This document shows positions 39,810-62,135 of a stretch of DNA of 64,000 nucleotides, piece by piece. The notes beneath the pieces are model-generated. The model was not told the origin of the DNA. It ran no database searches and saw nothing but the letters and a program-made list of their open reading frames with translations. Made by a program: the position numbers and the translations under genes. Where the stretch lies: positions 1,364,001 to 1,428,000 of the forward strand of contig CAVNZM010000014.1 of the NCBI GenBank assembly GCA_963693365.1, in the 5' to 3' direction. Each line of letters opens with the position of its first letter. The first letter of the stretch is position 1. The DNA comes from Amoebidium appalachense (lineage: Eukaryota > Ichthyosporea).

Positions 39810-41640
39810 TTATTCTTGTTCCCTCATTTGTATTGCCCGCTCGAGTTCTGCTATTCGCTCCTTCGATTCTTGATGCTCTGGTTGCGAAAGCACGGAACGA
39901 GCCCATTTGCCACAGACTCGGCCTATTGATTCGAGAGTTAGTTTTGGACACGCGTCGCGCGCACCAAGTAGTCGAGATGGGGGTTTGCACCGATGTTTAC
40001 ATTTTCCAAATTCGGGTGCTTTCGAAAACACTCGATAGTGCGCAGTTCGGGTATATGTTCCAGTGTTAGTGTTTGCATTGACCGAATGTCCGCGAGTGCG
40101 GAAATATCCGAGAGGATATAGCACGAGGACAATCGGATGGTGGAGAGTTCCGGTGCACAAAAGGGTCCCTCCCCGAGACTCTTAAGAGCCCAGCAGTTCT
40201 CGATTGATAAATTCATCAAGCACGGGTGGTTCAGTCAAGGAATGGTCGCCATTCCGAGAACCCCGTCTAAGCACAGAACCTTCAAACTTGGAAAGTGGCT
40301 GATAGTATTGACCTCACAAAGTTCCTCGCAGTTCACAATAGAAACATGTGACAGTGCCGGTGCAAACACTTCGTTTTCCTCCTGCCATAGGGTGGTGAGA
40401 AATACGCAGCTTGATGGAAAGGGAGGTCACGTGTGCATGGTTGAATCGGAAGAGTGTGTTCAGGCCTAGGTGCTCTAGGTGGATTTCTTTGATGTTGGGA
40501 ACATGCCGCAACCCGGTGATGTTTGTCAGTAAGGGACAGGATTAAAGCGTGACGATTTCCAATTGTGGCGCACTTGCAAAGTCCCCTCCGAATTCCGCCA
40601 ATGAATCACAGTCGTCGATGAGGATGTTACGCAAACGTGGGTGGTTTAGCGGAAACGACGTGAAATCGTCACCCAATGACGAGAGTTTGAGTTTAACAAC
40701 CGAAGTCAGCGTCAAAACCACGTTGCCGAGACCTGGACATCGCTGTAGGTAAACTTCTTTAAGGTTGTGGCAAAATAACAGGCCGCCCAAATCGCGGAAG
40801 GTCGGGCAGGCGGAGATTGAGACCCCTTGAAGATGGCTAGAAAAGGAGGAAGAATGAACAGCACGTAGAGTAGGTATGTGGTTAATCCACAGTGCGCGTA
40901 GGCGAGAGTAATTATCCAGCGAAAAATCGTCGGAAACCTGAATATTTTGTGGAACAAACGTATGGCGGCCACACAATTCGAGACGTGTTAACGAGCGAAG
41001 CTGTGAAAAGGTATCGAACGACGTACACCCTTCAGCAACAGAAAAGGAGCGGAGGGTCTGTGCATGGTTTGCCACGAGCGACGCAATTAGCTCATCTGCC
41101 CGAGTCGGCGTATCGAGTGTTAAAAGCAGTATGTAAACGTCAGTCAATATGGAATACCGCCCGTTTACATGGATGAGAATGGTCGCAATGTCGCTAAACA
41201 CACGGTGTGATAAAGGACAACTACGCCAGGAACCATAGAATCTGACACTTACAGCCGATGGGTCAACACACGATATATACAATTTGCGAAGCCAAGCATA
41301 CCGCACCTCCAACTCACGCTCCGTAGGTGGCTGGCTGTTATCATGCTCGGCAAAAATTCGTCAACGTAAACAACTACCTTCCCTACCGCTCCTTCCCACG
41401 GTTTCAACGTCTCCAAATCTCGCCAGATTGTAATCGAATGCACTGGTTGCTTTGTTCTGCGTGCACTGCCGGGAACGCGTAATGTGATTGTGCCAGCATC
41501 GGAAGACCGCGCTAGTTTGCTGAAATGGCGGCAAACAGAGAAAACGAAAGTCGGTCCGCAGTTGGTAGTTGGCGTAGAATCTGAAACAACAGCTCTGGGA
41601 AGAGGTGGTAGAGGGGACCATCTGTGAGGGGGCAGCAAGT
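39810..41640 (-). pseudogene. F-box/leucine-rich-repeat pseudogene
   Basis: An F-box (LFPELLFQILRQLPTADR...VCRHFSKLA) is followed by many LRR units (LRRs such as LKEVYLQRCPGL, LKVLCLDGV, LENVNIGANPHL) and a charged C-terminal helix (ERIAELERAIQMREQE). F-box/LRR proteins normally recruit substrates to SCF ubiquitin ligases. The frame is broken at about 41534 (inside the F-box), at a T run at about 41352-41356, at about 40405 and at about 39955. In-frame TAA at 40542-40544 and TGA at 40235-40237 interrupt otherwise well-formed repeats, each one C-to-T change from a sense codon. Introns cannot explain the breaks because homology continues on both sides without a gap. Real stops elsewhere in the window rule out code reassignment. 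It is related to the LRR gene at 1058-2258. Confidence 0.75.
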
Positions 41641-42260
41641 AAGAACCGGGAATCCAATCAAGTTTAAGTAGATGTGTGAGGCACACAAGAACTAAAAGTA
41701 GGAAAAGAGGACTGCCAAGGAATGACAAGGAATGAGGTATGTGGATCCGGAAGGTGAGCAAAGTCACCTGCATGCCTGCTGCTATCTGTGTGCTTTTGGC
41801 AATGTTTTCGTTTACTTTCTCTCGGAATCAAGGCTTCTCCCCCCTCCCCCCCCCCCTCTCCCCCCCCCCAAAAAAAAGAACAACTTCTCTTAGCGCACAT
41901 CTCCCAAACCCCAGAGTATCATTCATGTGTTGACTTTTTCGTTCTTCCCTCATCACTTTTCTTTTTGCTTCTCTCTTTTCCTCCTCCTTTCGTTTTCGAT
42001 CTGTTCTCTTCCAGGTCTGTTTGGAACAGAAAAGATGTGTGGAGTTTTTCGCTTCTAGTTGATTGCGAGTTGATTGCCGCATTTACGAAAGGACTGGACA
42101 ATGCCCCCCCCCCCCCCCCCCCCCCCCCCCACGCACCCACACCCACCCACCCCCCAAAGGGGAAAAAAGGGGGGGGAATAATTATAAAAAAAGACAGAAC
42201 AAAAGATAATAAAAGAAGAAAAGCCTGGAAAGAAAGAAAGAAGAAAGACATGAAGGAAGG

Positions 42261-42292
<32 letters not shown>

Positions 42293-42317
42293 CAGGAAGG
42301 AATGCAGGAAGGAAGGA

Positions 42318-42454
42318 AGGAGGGAGGGAGGGAGGGAGGGAGGGAGGGAGGGAGGGAGGGAGGGAGGGAGGGAGGGAGGGAGGGAGGGAGGGAGGGAGGG
42401 AGGGAGGGAGGGAGGGAGGGAGGGAGGGAGGGAGGGAGGGAGGGAGGGAGGGAG

Positions 42455-42486
<32 letters not shown>
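42318..42486. repeat. (GGGA)n array followed by (GA)n
   Basis: About 34 GGGA/GGAG units and then a GA run, preceded by degenerate GGAA/GCAGGAAGGAAG units from 42255. Confidence 0.95.
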
Positions 42487-42499
<13 letters not shown>

Positions 42500-43726
42500 A
42501 ACGAGATTCGATTCAAAGAAAAGAAGAAGGAATGAAAGCAGCTTGAAAGAAAGCAAGAAGCCTTCAAGGAGGAAGGGAAGAAAAAAAGAATGAAAGAAAG
42601 GAAGAAAGCCTTTAAAGAATTAAAGGTATAAATCATGTCGAACAGACCCCCCCCCCCCCCCCCCCCCCCCCCCCTTTAATTTTTTTCTTTAGACTGATTC
42701 TTTTTCTCTTTTGACTGGCCCGCTCCCCCCACTAAAAAAAAAACGGAAAAGAAAGACAGACAAATACGACAATAAAATTAGGTTTGTCCTCACACCCACG
42801 AGACTTCCACATAATTTAAAGATCCTTTAACTCCCTACATGCGTGCACAAAGCCGTAAACCAAACGAACCAAAAGCTTTTGACAAGTGCCCCAACATACT
42901 TTGTTCAGTAGACAGGCTGAGCAACGACTGCCCTTCCTCTTCTGGTCTCGGTGCACTCGTTCTTTCGTTTCACACACACTAAAAGGTTACACACACAGTC
43001 CCGAATGATCCGGAGAGCACTATGAAAAAACTAAAAACGACTGTCCTGCAACATCCCCATCAGTGAATAAAGGCTCAGAGTCTAGTAATTCCCTCCCTAT
43101 GTAGTGCCATAAATGTCTTGTATGGATTCAAGTTCTGTTTTCCTCTAGGGGGAAATAAAACAAACTGTAAAAACACAAGCAAAGGTTGCTTTTTGTTTCG
43201 GGAACAAAACGGTGAAAATTTCAGAGTGAGGGTGATGGTGTCATGTGTGTGTGCTTTTCTGTAGCAGTGTTTGATGATGACAAGGCATGAAAATAAATGA
43301 TTCTCGGATTCGATCCTCGAATATGGCCCAACCTCGGTTGAAGCGTGTATGTCAAGCTCGAGGATTTCAAAGGCCACGCCAGAGCCATGTCATACATATC
43401 CTTAATTGAATCGTCCTCAGTCATATGCATGTGACTGGTTTGTGTACCGTGATGTTTGGCGCGTGACGTCCGTGGTTTATGTGTATGGACCGTCTACAAT
43501 GCAGTCCACGAGTGCACTGGCCGGCCTTTTGAAGGCGTCACGTGTAGAACATGCACACTGGTCTCCTGCCATGGCGTCCCCCCCCCCCCCCCCCCCCCCC
43601 TCTCCCGGGGGGAGGGGGGGGGGGGGGGGGGAGGAAGGAGTGGTGTGGATGATTTGAGGGTTTGAGGGCATTTGTGTGGCTATCGATGAAATGTATCGAA
43701 AAAATGCCTTTCTAGGAGGATATGTT

Positions 43727-43738
43727 TTTTTTTTTTTT

Positions 43739-43782
<44 letters not shown>

Positions 43783-44035
43783 GTGGTAGGAGGGGAGGGG
43801 GACCCACCCACCTTGACAGGTGTTCCCCCCTCTCGGTGTTACACTCGGAGAGGGAGGGGGAGGGGGAGGAGGGGGGGTCCCACACACCCCTCCGGCTAGC
43901 AGGGGGGAGGGTGGGGGGGGGGGGGGGGGGGGACCAACCACCCATCTAAGTAGGTGGGTCCCCCCCCCCCCCCCCCCCCCCCGGCCCCATAGGCTGCCAT
44001 CATATGACTATATCAGATAACCTGATCATAGCACA
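43727..44035. repeat. T-G compound tract and dispersed repeat
   Basis: A T22-G32 compound tract is followed by GGGACCCACCCACCTTGACA, further G runs, and CCCATAGGCTGCCATCATATGAC with ATCAGATAACCTGATCATA, matching the repeat at 3774-3960. Confidence 0.65.
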
Positions 44036-44159
44036 ACAATCTGACACGACCATATATATCCGTGCATGGGGATCACTCGGTTTGAACATTTGAGATTCTA
44101 AGGTGGGCAGTAGCCTAAGATCGTGGGTTTAAGTTTAACACTGAAAAAATCCAGTGGAA

Positions 44160-44252
44160 GATTGAGGGAATGAGCGGAGTTTTATTTTCTCTTTTCTCTT
44201 TTTGTTTTTTGCTTCTGTCCCTTTTTTTTAATTTGCGGGCGTGCACGAGAGT

Positions 44253-44292
<40 letters not shown>

Positions 44293-44514
44293 GGAGGGGG
44301 GGAGAGAGGGGGGAGGGTTCATTTCAGGGTTTTTACTTTCCATAGCACATTATCTGAGGCAACTTCGGATTAGGTGGGTTTCTATTTTCTTTCTTTTTTC
44401 AAGCCTGAGGGAATGATTAAGGGGCCTTTGTTGTCTTCGTTTCTCTCTTCTCTGTTTTTATTGTTTGCTTCTTGGTGCCCCTTTTTCGCGTGCGTGTGCG
44501 ATGTTTTTTTTTTT

Positions 44515-44580
<66 letters not shown>

Positions 44581-44890
44581 TGCATTTCTGAGGTTTTTGT
44601 TTCCATAGCACGTTATCTGAGATTGAATGATTAGGTGGGCTTTATTTTTTTTTATTTTTTTTCCGGGCCTGAGGGAATGATGAGGTGCGCTTTTATTTTC
44701 TTCTTTTTTCCGAGAGGCTTCTCTTTTTGTTTAAACTTAGGCTGCTTCTGCCCCCCTTTTCGCTGGCGTACAATATGGAGTTTGAGAGGGGGAGGTGGGG
44801 GGGGTGGGGGGTTGGGGGGGGGGGGGGGGGGGGGGGGGGAGGGGGGGATTCTTTTCCGCTTTTTTTAAATCCATTAGCATATTATCCTTA
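44160..44890 (+). repeat. Three tandem units of about 250 bp
   Basis: Each unit has GAGGGAATGA near its start (about 44163, 44408, 44670), a T-rich stretch, a long G tract (44254-44290, 44525-44579, 44815-44838), and CCATAGCACATTATCTGAG or a variant (44340, 44603, 44871). The third unit is the most diverged. Confidence 0.8.
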
Positions 44891-45027
44891 TTCTGAATTT
44901 CAAAGTTTGGTTGAAAGTATGTAGGAGCGAGTATTTTTATTTCTTTTCTTGAAGTTTTTTGTTTCTTTCTTTCTTTCTTTCTTTCTTTTCTTTCTTTCTT
45001 TCTTTCTTTTTTTTTTTTTTTTTTTTT

Positions 45028-45076
<49 letters not shown>

Positions 45077-45424
45077 CCGCATGCATGAACACATGCACGT
45101 GCATGCACACGTACACACACACACGCACTCATGCATGCACTCACGCACACATGCACGCAATCGTGAGCGTGCGCACAACCACAGTGTCACACACACATAC
45201 ATATACAAGACTCCTATTTTGTAACTGTTACAGCACAGGTTCTTATAATTATGTCGAGCGTACATTTCAATATTTCATCATGATGCGTACATAAAGAAAG
45301 AGGAGGCCTCAAGTCTAACTACGGTTGAGCATTCGGTGGGCTTGTGAACACGGGGGTTATATCGAAGTTTGTTCAGGTGGTAAACAAAGCAGCTGTACGT
45401 ATACCTTCCAAGCGGGCGGGCGGG

Positions 45425-45668
45425 TAGCATGTGTTCAAAATGAAGTACACATCCACTACGGGCAACAAAATCATTATACAGGTTTTGCACGAACATGCAC
45501 TCAAATAGTGTGCACCATATATAAGCAAAGACGGAGTCCATCGACATGTCTGGGTGCTAATTATAAGTTATGGGCGGTACTAGAGTTTCGGTCCGTTCAC
45601 CCCGAATGCCAAACCCAACTCGACCATTGCTTCGAACTCGTGTCACACTTCGATTGGACATGGGTGGT
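45425..45668 (-). repeat. Degenerate, longer copy of the dispersed short element
   Basis: GAGTTTCGGTCCGTTCACCC, AAACCCAACTC and GACATGGGTGG line up with the outer part of the copy at 49508-49710 (GAGTTTCGACCTATTCACCA, AAACCCAACTC, AACATGGGTAG). The inner part (AGCAAAGACGGAGTCCATCG) matches more weakly. G tract of about 55 bp follows at 45686. Confidence 0.55.
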
Positions 45669-45685
45669 GGTGGTGGTGGTGGGAT

Positions 45686-45743
<58 letters not shown>

Positions 45744-46087
45744 GATCGGTGGCGATTTGGGCACGCCCAATGCATGTACAGAATTCAGAGAAATCTTATT
45801 GCCTATATTAAGCCTCACTGGCCGCTCCACAGCCCAATCATCATGGTACATTAAAATCTATTGCTCGTCATTCATTCGTAGGGCGCCATTGCCGTACACA
45901 AATCTTACCTCGTTAGTAAGTTATGTGCAAGAAATGGAAAAGCCTATGCAAAACAAATATAAAAAGTTTATGGTCACAAATAGGAGAATATTCAACAAAA
46001 GCATAAGGAACAAAAAAGTAAAAAAAAGACAGACATCCCTAATTTAGGCACTGACCCCACGGCCCGGCATCCCCAATTCAAGTCCAT

Positions 46088-46088
<1 letters not shown>

Positions 46089-46133
<45 letters not shown>

Positions 46134-46149
46134 AAAAAAAAAAAAAAAA
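46089..46149. repeat. C-A compound homopolymer
   Basis: About 35 C immediately followed by about 25 A. Confidence 0.95.
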
Positions 46150-46425
46150 GGAGGAAAAAGAACAAAGAAAGAAAAAAAGAAATAAAACTTCGAAATGACA
46201 TAGAAATAATAAAATAAAAGAAAAGCAACCTAGATTCATAATTATTCGACGCAATTTCATCCAGGAATAAAAAAGGAATACTATTGAAAAGGAATAAATA
46301 AAAATTAATTATATTAAATTCAAACATACATACGCTCGTATACACCCAAGATATCGCACCGTGCCCATGTTACAATCTCTCCCGCTTCATGTGTTTCACA
46401 CACACATTCATGATTTTCTCGACGT

Positions 46426-57020
<10,595 letters not shown>

Positions 57021-58258
57021 GGTGTGATGGCATACATGGGATTGGTGGGCGGGCGGGTGGGCGTGGGTGTTGATACTACTTGTTAGGACTGTGAACAAGT
57101 GAACAATGAAAATCGGATCTTTCGGTGATTCGAACCACGCCCTTTGGGATCAATGTCCAGTGCTACACAGGAGCCAGCGATGTGTGATCATTTAGATTTT
57201 CGAAAGAGTAATGATCCAGGGAGGAAGCGGGGGGAAGGGGGTGGAGGGGGGTAAGGGGGAAGAGAGGGAGGGAGGGAGGGAGGGAGGGAGGGAGGGAGGG
57301 AGGGAGGGAGGGAGGGAGGGAGGGAGGGAGGGAGGGGGGGGATGGAGCGAGTAAGTGAGGGAGAGGGGGGAGAGGAAGCAGGGAGGGAGGGAGGGAGGTA
57401 TGGAGAGAGGGGAGGGAGGGAGGGACGGAGGGAGGGAGGGGCGGAGGGAGGGAGGGAGGGGGGGGGGGGGGACAGGGAGGGGGAGGGGGGGGGAGAAGGG
57501 AGAGAGGGAGAGAGGGAGTGAGGGAGGGATCAGGAAAGAGATCTCAGAGAGCTGGCCTTGCTAAAGAGTGACAAATAAAAGAAAAACTATGTACTCAAGG
57601 CCTCATAACTCTCGAACGCCCGTGCCCTGTCTTCTACTATCCAATTCTTAGAAAATCATTACAGCATGTTTTGGTTGCGGTCCGACTTTTAACAGTGTGG
57701 TCAGGAATTTCATAGCAGTCTGAGGCTCGAGCTCGAGTCCGGATCCTTAGAGCACGAACCGCAATGACGTCATCATTTTACCAAAAGAGCCAATCAGCAT
57801 TAAATAAACTTCCTTCATCGAATCAGATGAAGCTGTTCCTGGACCGATATGGTAAGAATATAATCCTGGAATGCTATGCTCTTACCCGTTGTCTACGTAG
57901 CGGGGAGCGACACACAAACACCCACCGTGGACACACAAAACACTTCATTTGTTTTATGCATTCTGTTTACTCGGACTGCGCCCCCATTTTTCTGGAAATT
58001 GCTTTGCACGGCCAGCAAGAAGCTTCAAGCATATAACGTATAATGCTGTTGTTTTGATTTTTGGAGAGAGTTTTGTCAAAGAAATTTGCAGGATCTAGGG
58101 TTGTTATGTCAAAGCACCCAGATTCTTGTCTCTTCAAACTTGTTCCGTCCTCACTTCTTTCTTGCCCACTACATTCGAGCAACCATGTTTGAGCCTAGTG
58201 AACTTACACGCTAGGGAAAAGCTTTTTACTGGCTTTTGCGGGCTTTGAGAGGGGAAGA
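57021..58258. promoter_or_regulatory. Intergenic region between divergent USP30-like and NCLX genes
   Basis: No supported gene. It contains (GGGA)n at 57263-57340 and 57380-57530, a tRNA-like 3' half at about 57115-57190 (see findings), and about 650 bp of unique DNA before the NCLX start, the likely site of that gene's promoter. No core promoter motif can be assigned. Confidence 0.5.
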
Positions 58259-60517
58259 ATGGTTATTCAACGCCTTAGCACGCTTTTGCTGTGTGCTTCT
58301 CTCCTCTTGGTTTCTCCTACTGTTACTTTTTCGTTTGGAGCACAACAGCAACCAAGCAGGCCAGAGCAAGTGCATATACCAAGCATTTCTCCAGCTAAAG
58401 ATAGTCGTATTCAGACAGAAAAATTTTCCTTTTATACACATTTTCTCAATAGAATAACAAGGGGAGCAAACGATACGGGTTCACAACTTGATTGCAAACT
58501 TGTCCTGGCACGTGTGAAAGATGAACCTTTTGAACAGCGTTGCCCGGCAGTCCGCCTGGCATGTTCGGATGAAGCGGCGCTTTTCGACTACATCTCCATG
58601 ATCTATTGTAGTAGGATTCTTTCCAACGCCGTGGGTCTAGCTAAGGTGGTCCTCTATCCGATTCTAATCATCCTCATGTTGTCGCTGTTGGCATCTACGG
58701 CAGAACATTTTTTCTGTCCAACACTTGAGATCCTTTCCGAGGAACTTAAGCTGTCACCGGCCGTCGCAGGCATTACCCTTCTCGCTTTTGGCAACAGTGC
58801 CCCAGACGTTTTTACGCAGTTTGCGGCTTTGAACGTGCATCGAGATGTTGCCATGCAGATGGGGGGGCTTATGGGTGCGTCTACGTTTTGTCTTACGGGC
58901 GTGCTTGGGATGTGTGTGCTACAAGCAAACAAGCTCGAGCAATATCCGAAGGTGTCCGAAGGGAGTTTCTACAGAGATACGTCAATATACATAGCCGGGT
59001 TGGTCATCATCGTCGTTATTTCATCGTCTGGACGGATTTCCCTCGTTCAAGCGACCATGTTGCTTCTGCTCTACTTATCATACATAGTTATTGTTGTCGT
59101 TTTGAATTGGGTGCGTCCGGCGAAAAGGAAATTCAAAAGCACGGGCCCTCACAGGAAAGAGGGGTTAAGGGCAGCGCTTAGGTTAATGATTCATCGCATG
59201 ACGGGAGTTCGCGCACAGGATTATGAGTTGGTTGCGTTGGAAGATGACTGGCCGACGGATGATGAGACAGATCTTGAGGTTTCACCCCCGAGCGAACACG
59301 AGTTGTTGAGGGATTCGCCGTCGGACGCGTCGATGCCATTGGACGGGAGAAACGTAAGGTTAGTGTTGCACGATCCCGAGGACGAAATAACGGAGCCGGA
59401 GGACATGGATGAACCCGGGTTGATCGATGTTCCCTCCCCTATTCCGGAGAGAGTGAGCAGCGAATCCGATGATGTTAACCTTATCGACATGTCCTCCCCG
59501 ATGATTGGAAACCAAGGGCGCACGGGGGGACAACGAAACGAGGCGAGGTCAGGTAACGGGCACTACGGGGAAACAACCGCAAACATTGGCATGACACGAA
59601 CGTTCTCTTTACCACAGACGGATTTTCTTCAGGGGGTGGAGAGGGAAGACGATGTTTCGGACGGGATTGAGGAGGTGGGGCCCAAGGGGGAGCCGGAACT
59701 AGGGTGGTTTGAATGGCCGGCGGATGAAGGAACGCTCATCAAAGCCCGGTATGTGGTGGAGTTTCCTTTTACGGTCATGAGATGGTTGAGCGTACCCCCA
59801 TGTGATGGGGAATGGGGCCCCCGGCGCCGTTGGCTCGTATGTTTGTCCCCTCCCGGCCTCTTTATTTCATCTATCCTGCAGTTCCGTGAGTGGGACGGGT
59901 TCGAAGACATGGTAGGCAACACGAATTGCCCCATGTGGGCACTTTTGCTGGCCATCGGGGTAGGTATGTCTCTGTTTTTGATTCTGGTTACCTCTAGCAA
60001 CAAGCCACCGGCCGAGGCGGTGCTTCTATTTATAGCGTTTTTGTCCTTCTTTGGAAGCATAAACTGGATTGCCATTTTGGGCGATGAGGTGGTCTCCATG
60101 TTGACGGCGTGTAGCGTAACCACAAACGTCTCTACTTCCATTTTAGGAATCACTCTTCTGGCTGTAGGGAACTCCATTGGCGATCTCGTTTCTTGCATTA
60201 CAGTCACTCGCCAAGGAAATATGGCGATGGCATTGGGATCTATTTTTGGCGCGCCGCTATTCCATGATGTTGCGGGTCTGGGTGCATCTCTTTTGGTTGC
60301 GTGTATGCAAGAAAGCGACAGTACGGTAGAGTTTAACCTCCACCCGCAAACGTATATTGCGTGGGCTTTTCTGTTTGCGGCGCTAGTGTCTATCGTTGGC
60401 GTATTTACGTTTTCAGGTCTTAGACCCCCCCGATGGTATGGGTTGGCGCTGGTGGGGGGTTATAGCTTGTTCCTGTTTTGCTGCTTCTTGGAAGAGATTG
60501 GTGTGTTCCGTAGGTAA
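58259..60517 (+). CDS. SLC8B1: NCLX-type Na+/Ca2+ (Li+) exchanger, intronless
   Basis: CaCA-superfamily antiporters of this branch (NCLX/SLC8B1 in animals, CCX in plants) exchange Ca2+ for monovalent cations; animal NCLX acts in the mitochondrial inner membrane. A single 752-codon frame has an N-terminal hydrophobic leader (RLSTLLLCASLLLV, about 5-18). Cysteines at 79, 95, 102 and 117 lie in the pattern seen before TM1 of NCLX/CCX (QRCPAVRLACSDEA, then FDYISMIYC). Alpha-1 motif GITLLAFGNSAPDVFT is at 171-186, followed by GLMGASTF. An acidic cytosolic-type loop covers about 320-500, and alpha-2 motif GITLLAVGNSIGDLV is at 630-644, then GSIFGAPLFHDVAGLG. Both alpha repeats keep the GNS ion-binding core. 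The start is the first ATG of the frame, giving a signal-like leader; the stop is TAA. Unlike its neighbours it has no introns and no simple repeats. Confidence 0.92.
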   Translation: MVIQRLSTLLLCASLLLVSPTVTFSFGAQQQPSRPEQVHIPSISPAKDSRIQTEKFSFYTHFLNRITRGANDTGSQLDCKLVLARVKDEPFEQRCPAVRLACSDEAALFDYISMIYCSRILSNAVGLAKVVLYPILIILMLSLLASTAEHFFCPTLEILSEELKLSPAVAGITLLAFGNSAPDVFTQFAALNVHRDVAMQMGGLMGASTFCLTGVLGMCVLQANKLEQYPKVSEGSFYRDTSIYIAGLVIIVVISSSGRISLVQATMLLLLYLSYIVIVVVLNWVRPAKRKFKSTGPHRKEGLRAALRLMIHRMTGVRAQDYELVALEDDWPTDDETDLEVSPPSEHELLRDSPSDASMPLDGRNVRLVLHDPEDEITEPEDMDEPGLIDVPSPIPERVSSESDDVNLIDMSSPMIGNQGRTGGQRNEARSGNGHYGETTANIGMTRTFSLPQTDFLQGVEREDDVSDGIEEVGPKGEPELGWFEWPADEGTLIKARYVVEFPFTVMRWLSVPPCDGEWGPRRRWLVCLSPPGLFISSILQFREWDGFEDMVGNTNCPMWALLLAIGVGMSLFLILVTSSNKPPAEAVLLFIAFLSFFGSINWIAILGDEVVSMLTACSVTTNVSTSILGITLLAVGNSIGDLVSCITVTRQGNMAMALGSIFGAPLFHDVAGLGASLLVACMQESDSTVEFNLHPQTYIAWAFLFAALVSIVGVFTFSGLRPPRWYGLALVGGYSLFLFCCFLEEIGVFRR

Positions 60518-60844
60518 GATGTATCGAAAGTAATAATTTTATTATAGCGCTTTGTAACTGTTTATAGGATAGTTAACGGTGTATTTGTGTATGACGTATT
60601 TTGGGGGGTGGGTTGGGAAGAGGGGGGATCCGGAGGGGGGGTTTGTAGCATAATGATCTGTTTGAAATTTGCCTGACTGAATGAAACTCGTATACAAAGA
60701 AAGACCACGCTATTGTATGGCATTACCCCGTATCATCCTGGCAGACTGAATATAATTTGCTATCGAAAATGCACGGCCACGAAACGACGTTGACGTGGTC
60801 ACCGGAAACCTATACAGAAATCTGTATGGCTGAAGGATCAAGCG

Positions 60845-60881
<37 letters not shown>

Positions 60882-60907
60882 AAGGAAAGAAAGAAAGAAA
60901 AGGGAAG

Positions 60908-60960
<53 letters not shown>

Positions 60961-61912
60961 ATCCCATTGTAGTACACACACACACACACACACACAACAC
61001 ACGCACGCACGCGCGCGCGCACACACACACACAATTTCACAGACATGCACAACACATGTGCACACACACTCTCACACAATTTCACAGACATGCACAACAC
61101 ATGCGCACACACACTCTCACACAATTTCACAGACATGCACAACACATGCGCACACACACTCTCACACAATTTCACAGACATGCACAGCACATGCGCACAC
61201 ACACTCTCACACAATTTCACAGACATGCACAACACATGCGCACACACTCTCACACAATTTCACAGACATGCACAGCACATGCGCACACACACTCTCACAC
61301 AATTTCACAGACATGCACAGCACATACGCACACACACTCTCACACAATTTCACAGACATGCACAGCACATGCGCACACACACTCTCTCACAATTTCACAG
61401 ACATGCACAGCACATGCGCACACACACTCTCTCACAATTTCACAGACATGCACAGCACATGTGCACACACACTCTCACACAATTTCACAGACATGCACAA
61501 CACACGCGCACACACAAATTCACACATACGGGCGCACATGTACGTATGCACGCACACAATCACACATGTGTGCACACACATGCACACACCCACCCCTCTC
61601 AGTCCCAAACATCCTTGACCCCCCCCCACCCCTCACCTCTCCCGACCATCTCTCTACCCAAATGCGACTGTCTGTGAATGAATCCGGAAGACCCAACCCA
61701 CCCGCCACTCACCCTGCCACGAGCAGGCAATTAATCTTATATCTGCTATTGCCCTACCTTCCTCCCTCTCCCCCTCCCCCCCCTTCTCCCCCCCTCCCCC
61801 CCCCCCCCCCCCCCCCCCCACGCGCACACACACCACCCAACCACCCCTCCTCTACGCGTGCACACACACACAACACATGCACACACCTCCCCCTCCCCCT
61901 TCCCCCCCCCCC

Positions 61913-61943
<31 letters not shown>

Positions 61944-62099
61944 ACACCCTTCTCTCTCACTCACTCAACACTCGCACACAAATCAAGTCGAATAAAATAC
62001 GAACCCAATTACCAATAAACTACCTCTCTTCCCCTACCCCGTCCCACCTTCACCCAGCGGGCCCACCCCCCTGTCCGCACCTCTAAGACTCATCTCCCA

Positions 62100-62135
<36 letters not shown>

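Larger units (their letters stand above)
41641..46425. other. Region between pseudogene and USP30-like gene
   Basis: No supported gene. Notable content: C-A tract at 41846-41877, C tract at 42103-42130, (GGGA)n at 42318-42454, C tract at 42649-42674, T-G tract at 43727-43781, the dispersed repeat at 43800-44035, three 250 bp tandem units at 44160-44890, a T-rich block into (GT)n at 44955-45070, and a C-A tract at 46089-46149. Unique DNA at 42680-43560 has no recognisable coding signal. Confidence 0.6.

Noticed and set aside
40235-40544. Alternative genetic code (TAA or TGA read as sense in the F-box/LRR locus)
   Set aside because: TRAPPC5 and NCLX end at TAA, and the COP1-like and USP30-like genes at TGA, at the expected C-termini. 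The locus also carries frameshifts, so decay explains the stops.
42055-42636. Ser-Leu-Pro-Pro repeat protein
   Set aside because: A translation of the (GGGA)n array with no conserved flanks.
61033-61515. CRISPR-like array
   Set aside because: The units are contiguous tandem copies without unique spacers, and the genome is eukaryotic.
61045-62018. Histidine-rich repeat protein downstream of the exchanger
   Set aside because: All three frames are open because the minisatellite unit is 45 bp, which points to a repeat artefact rather than selection for coding.
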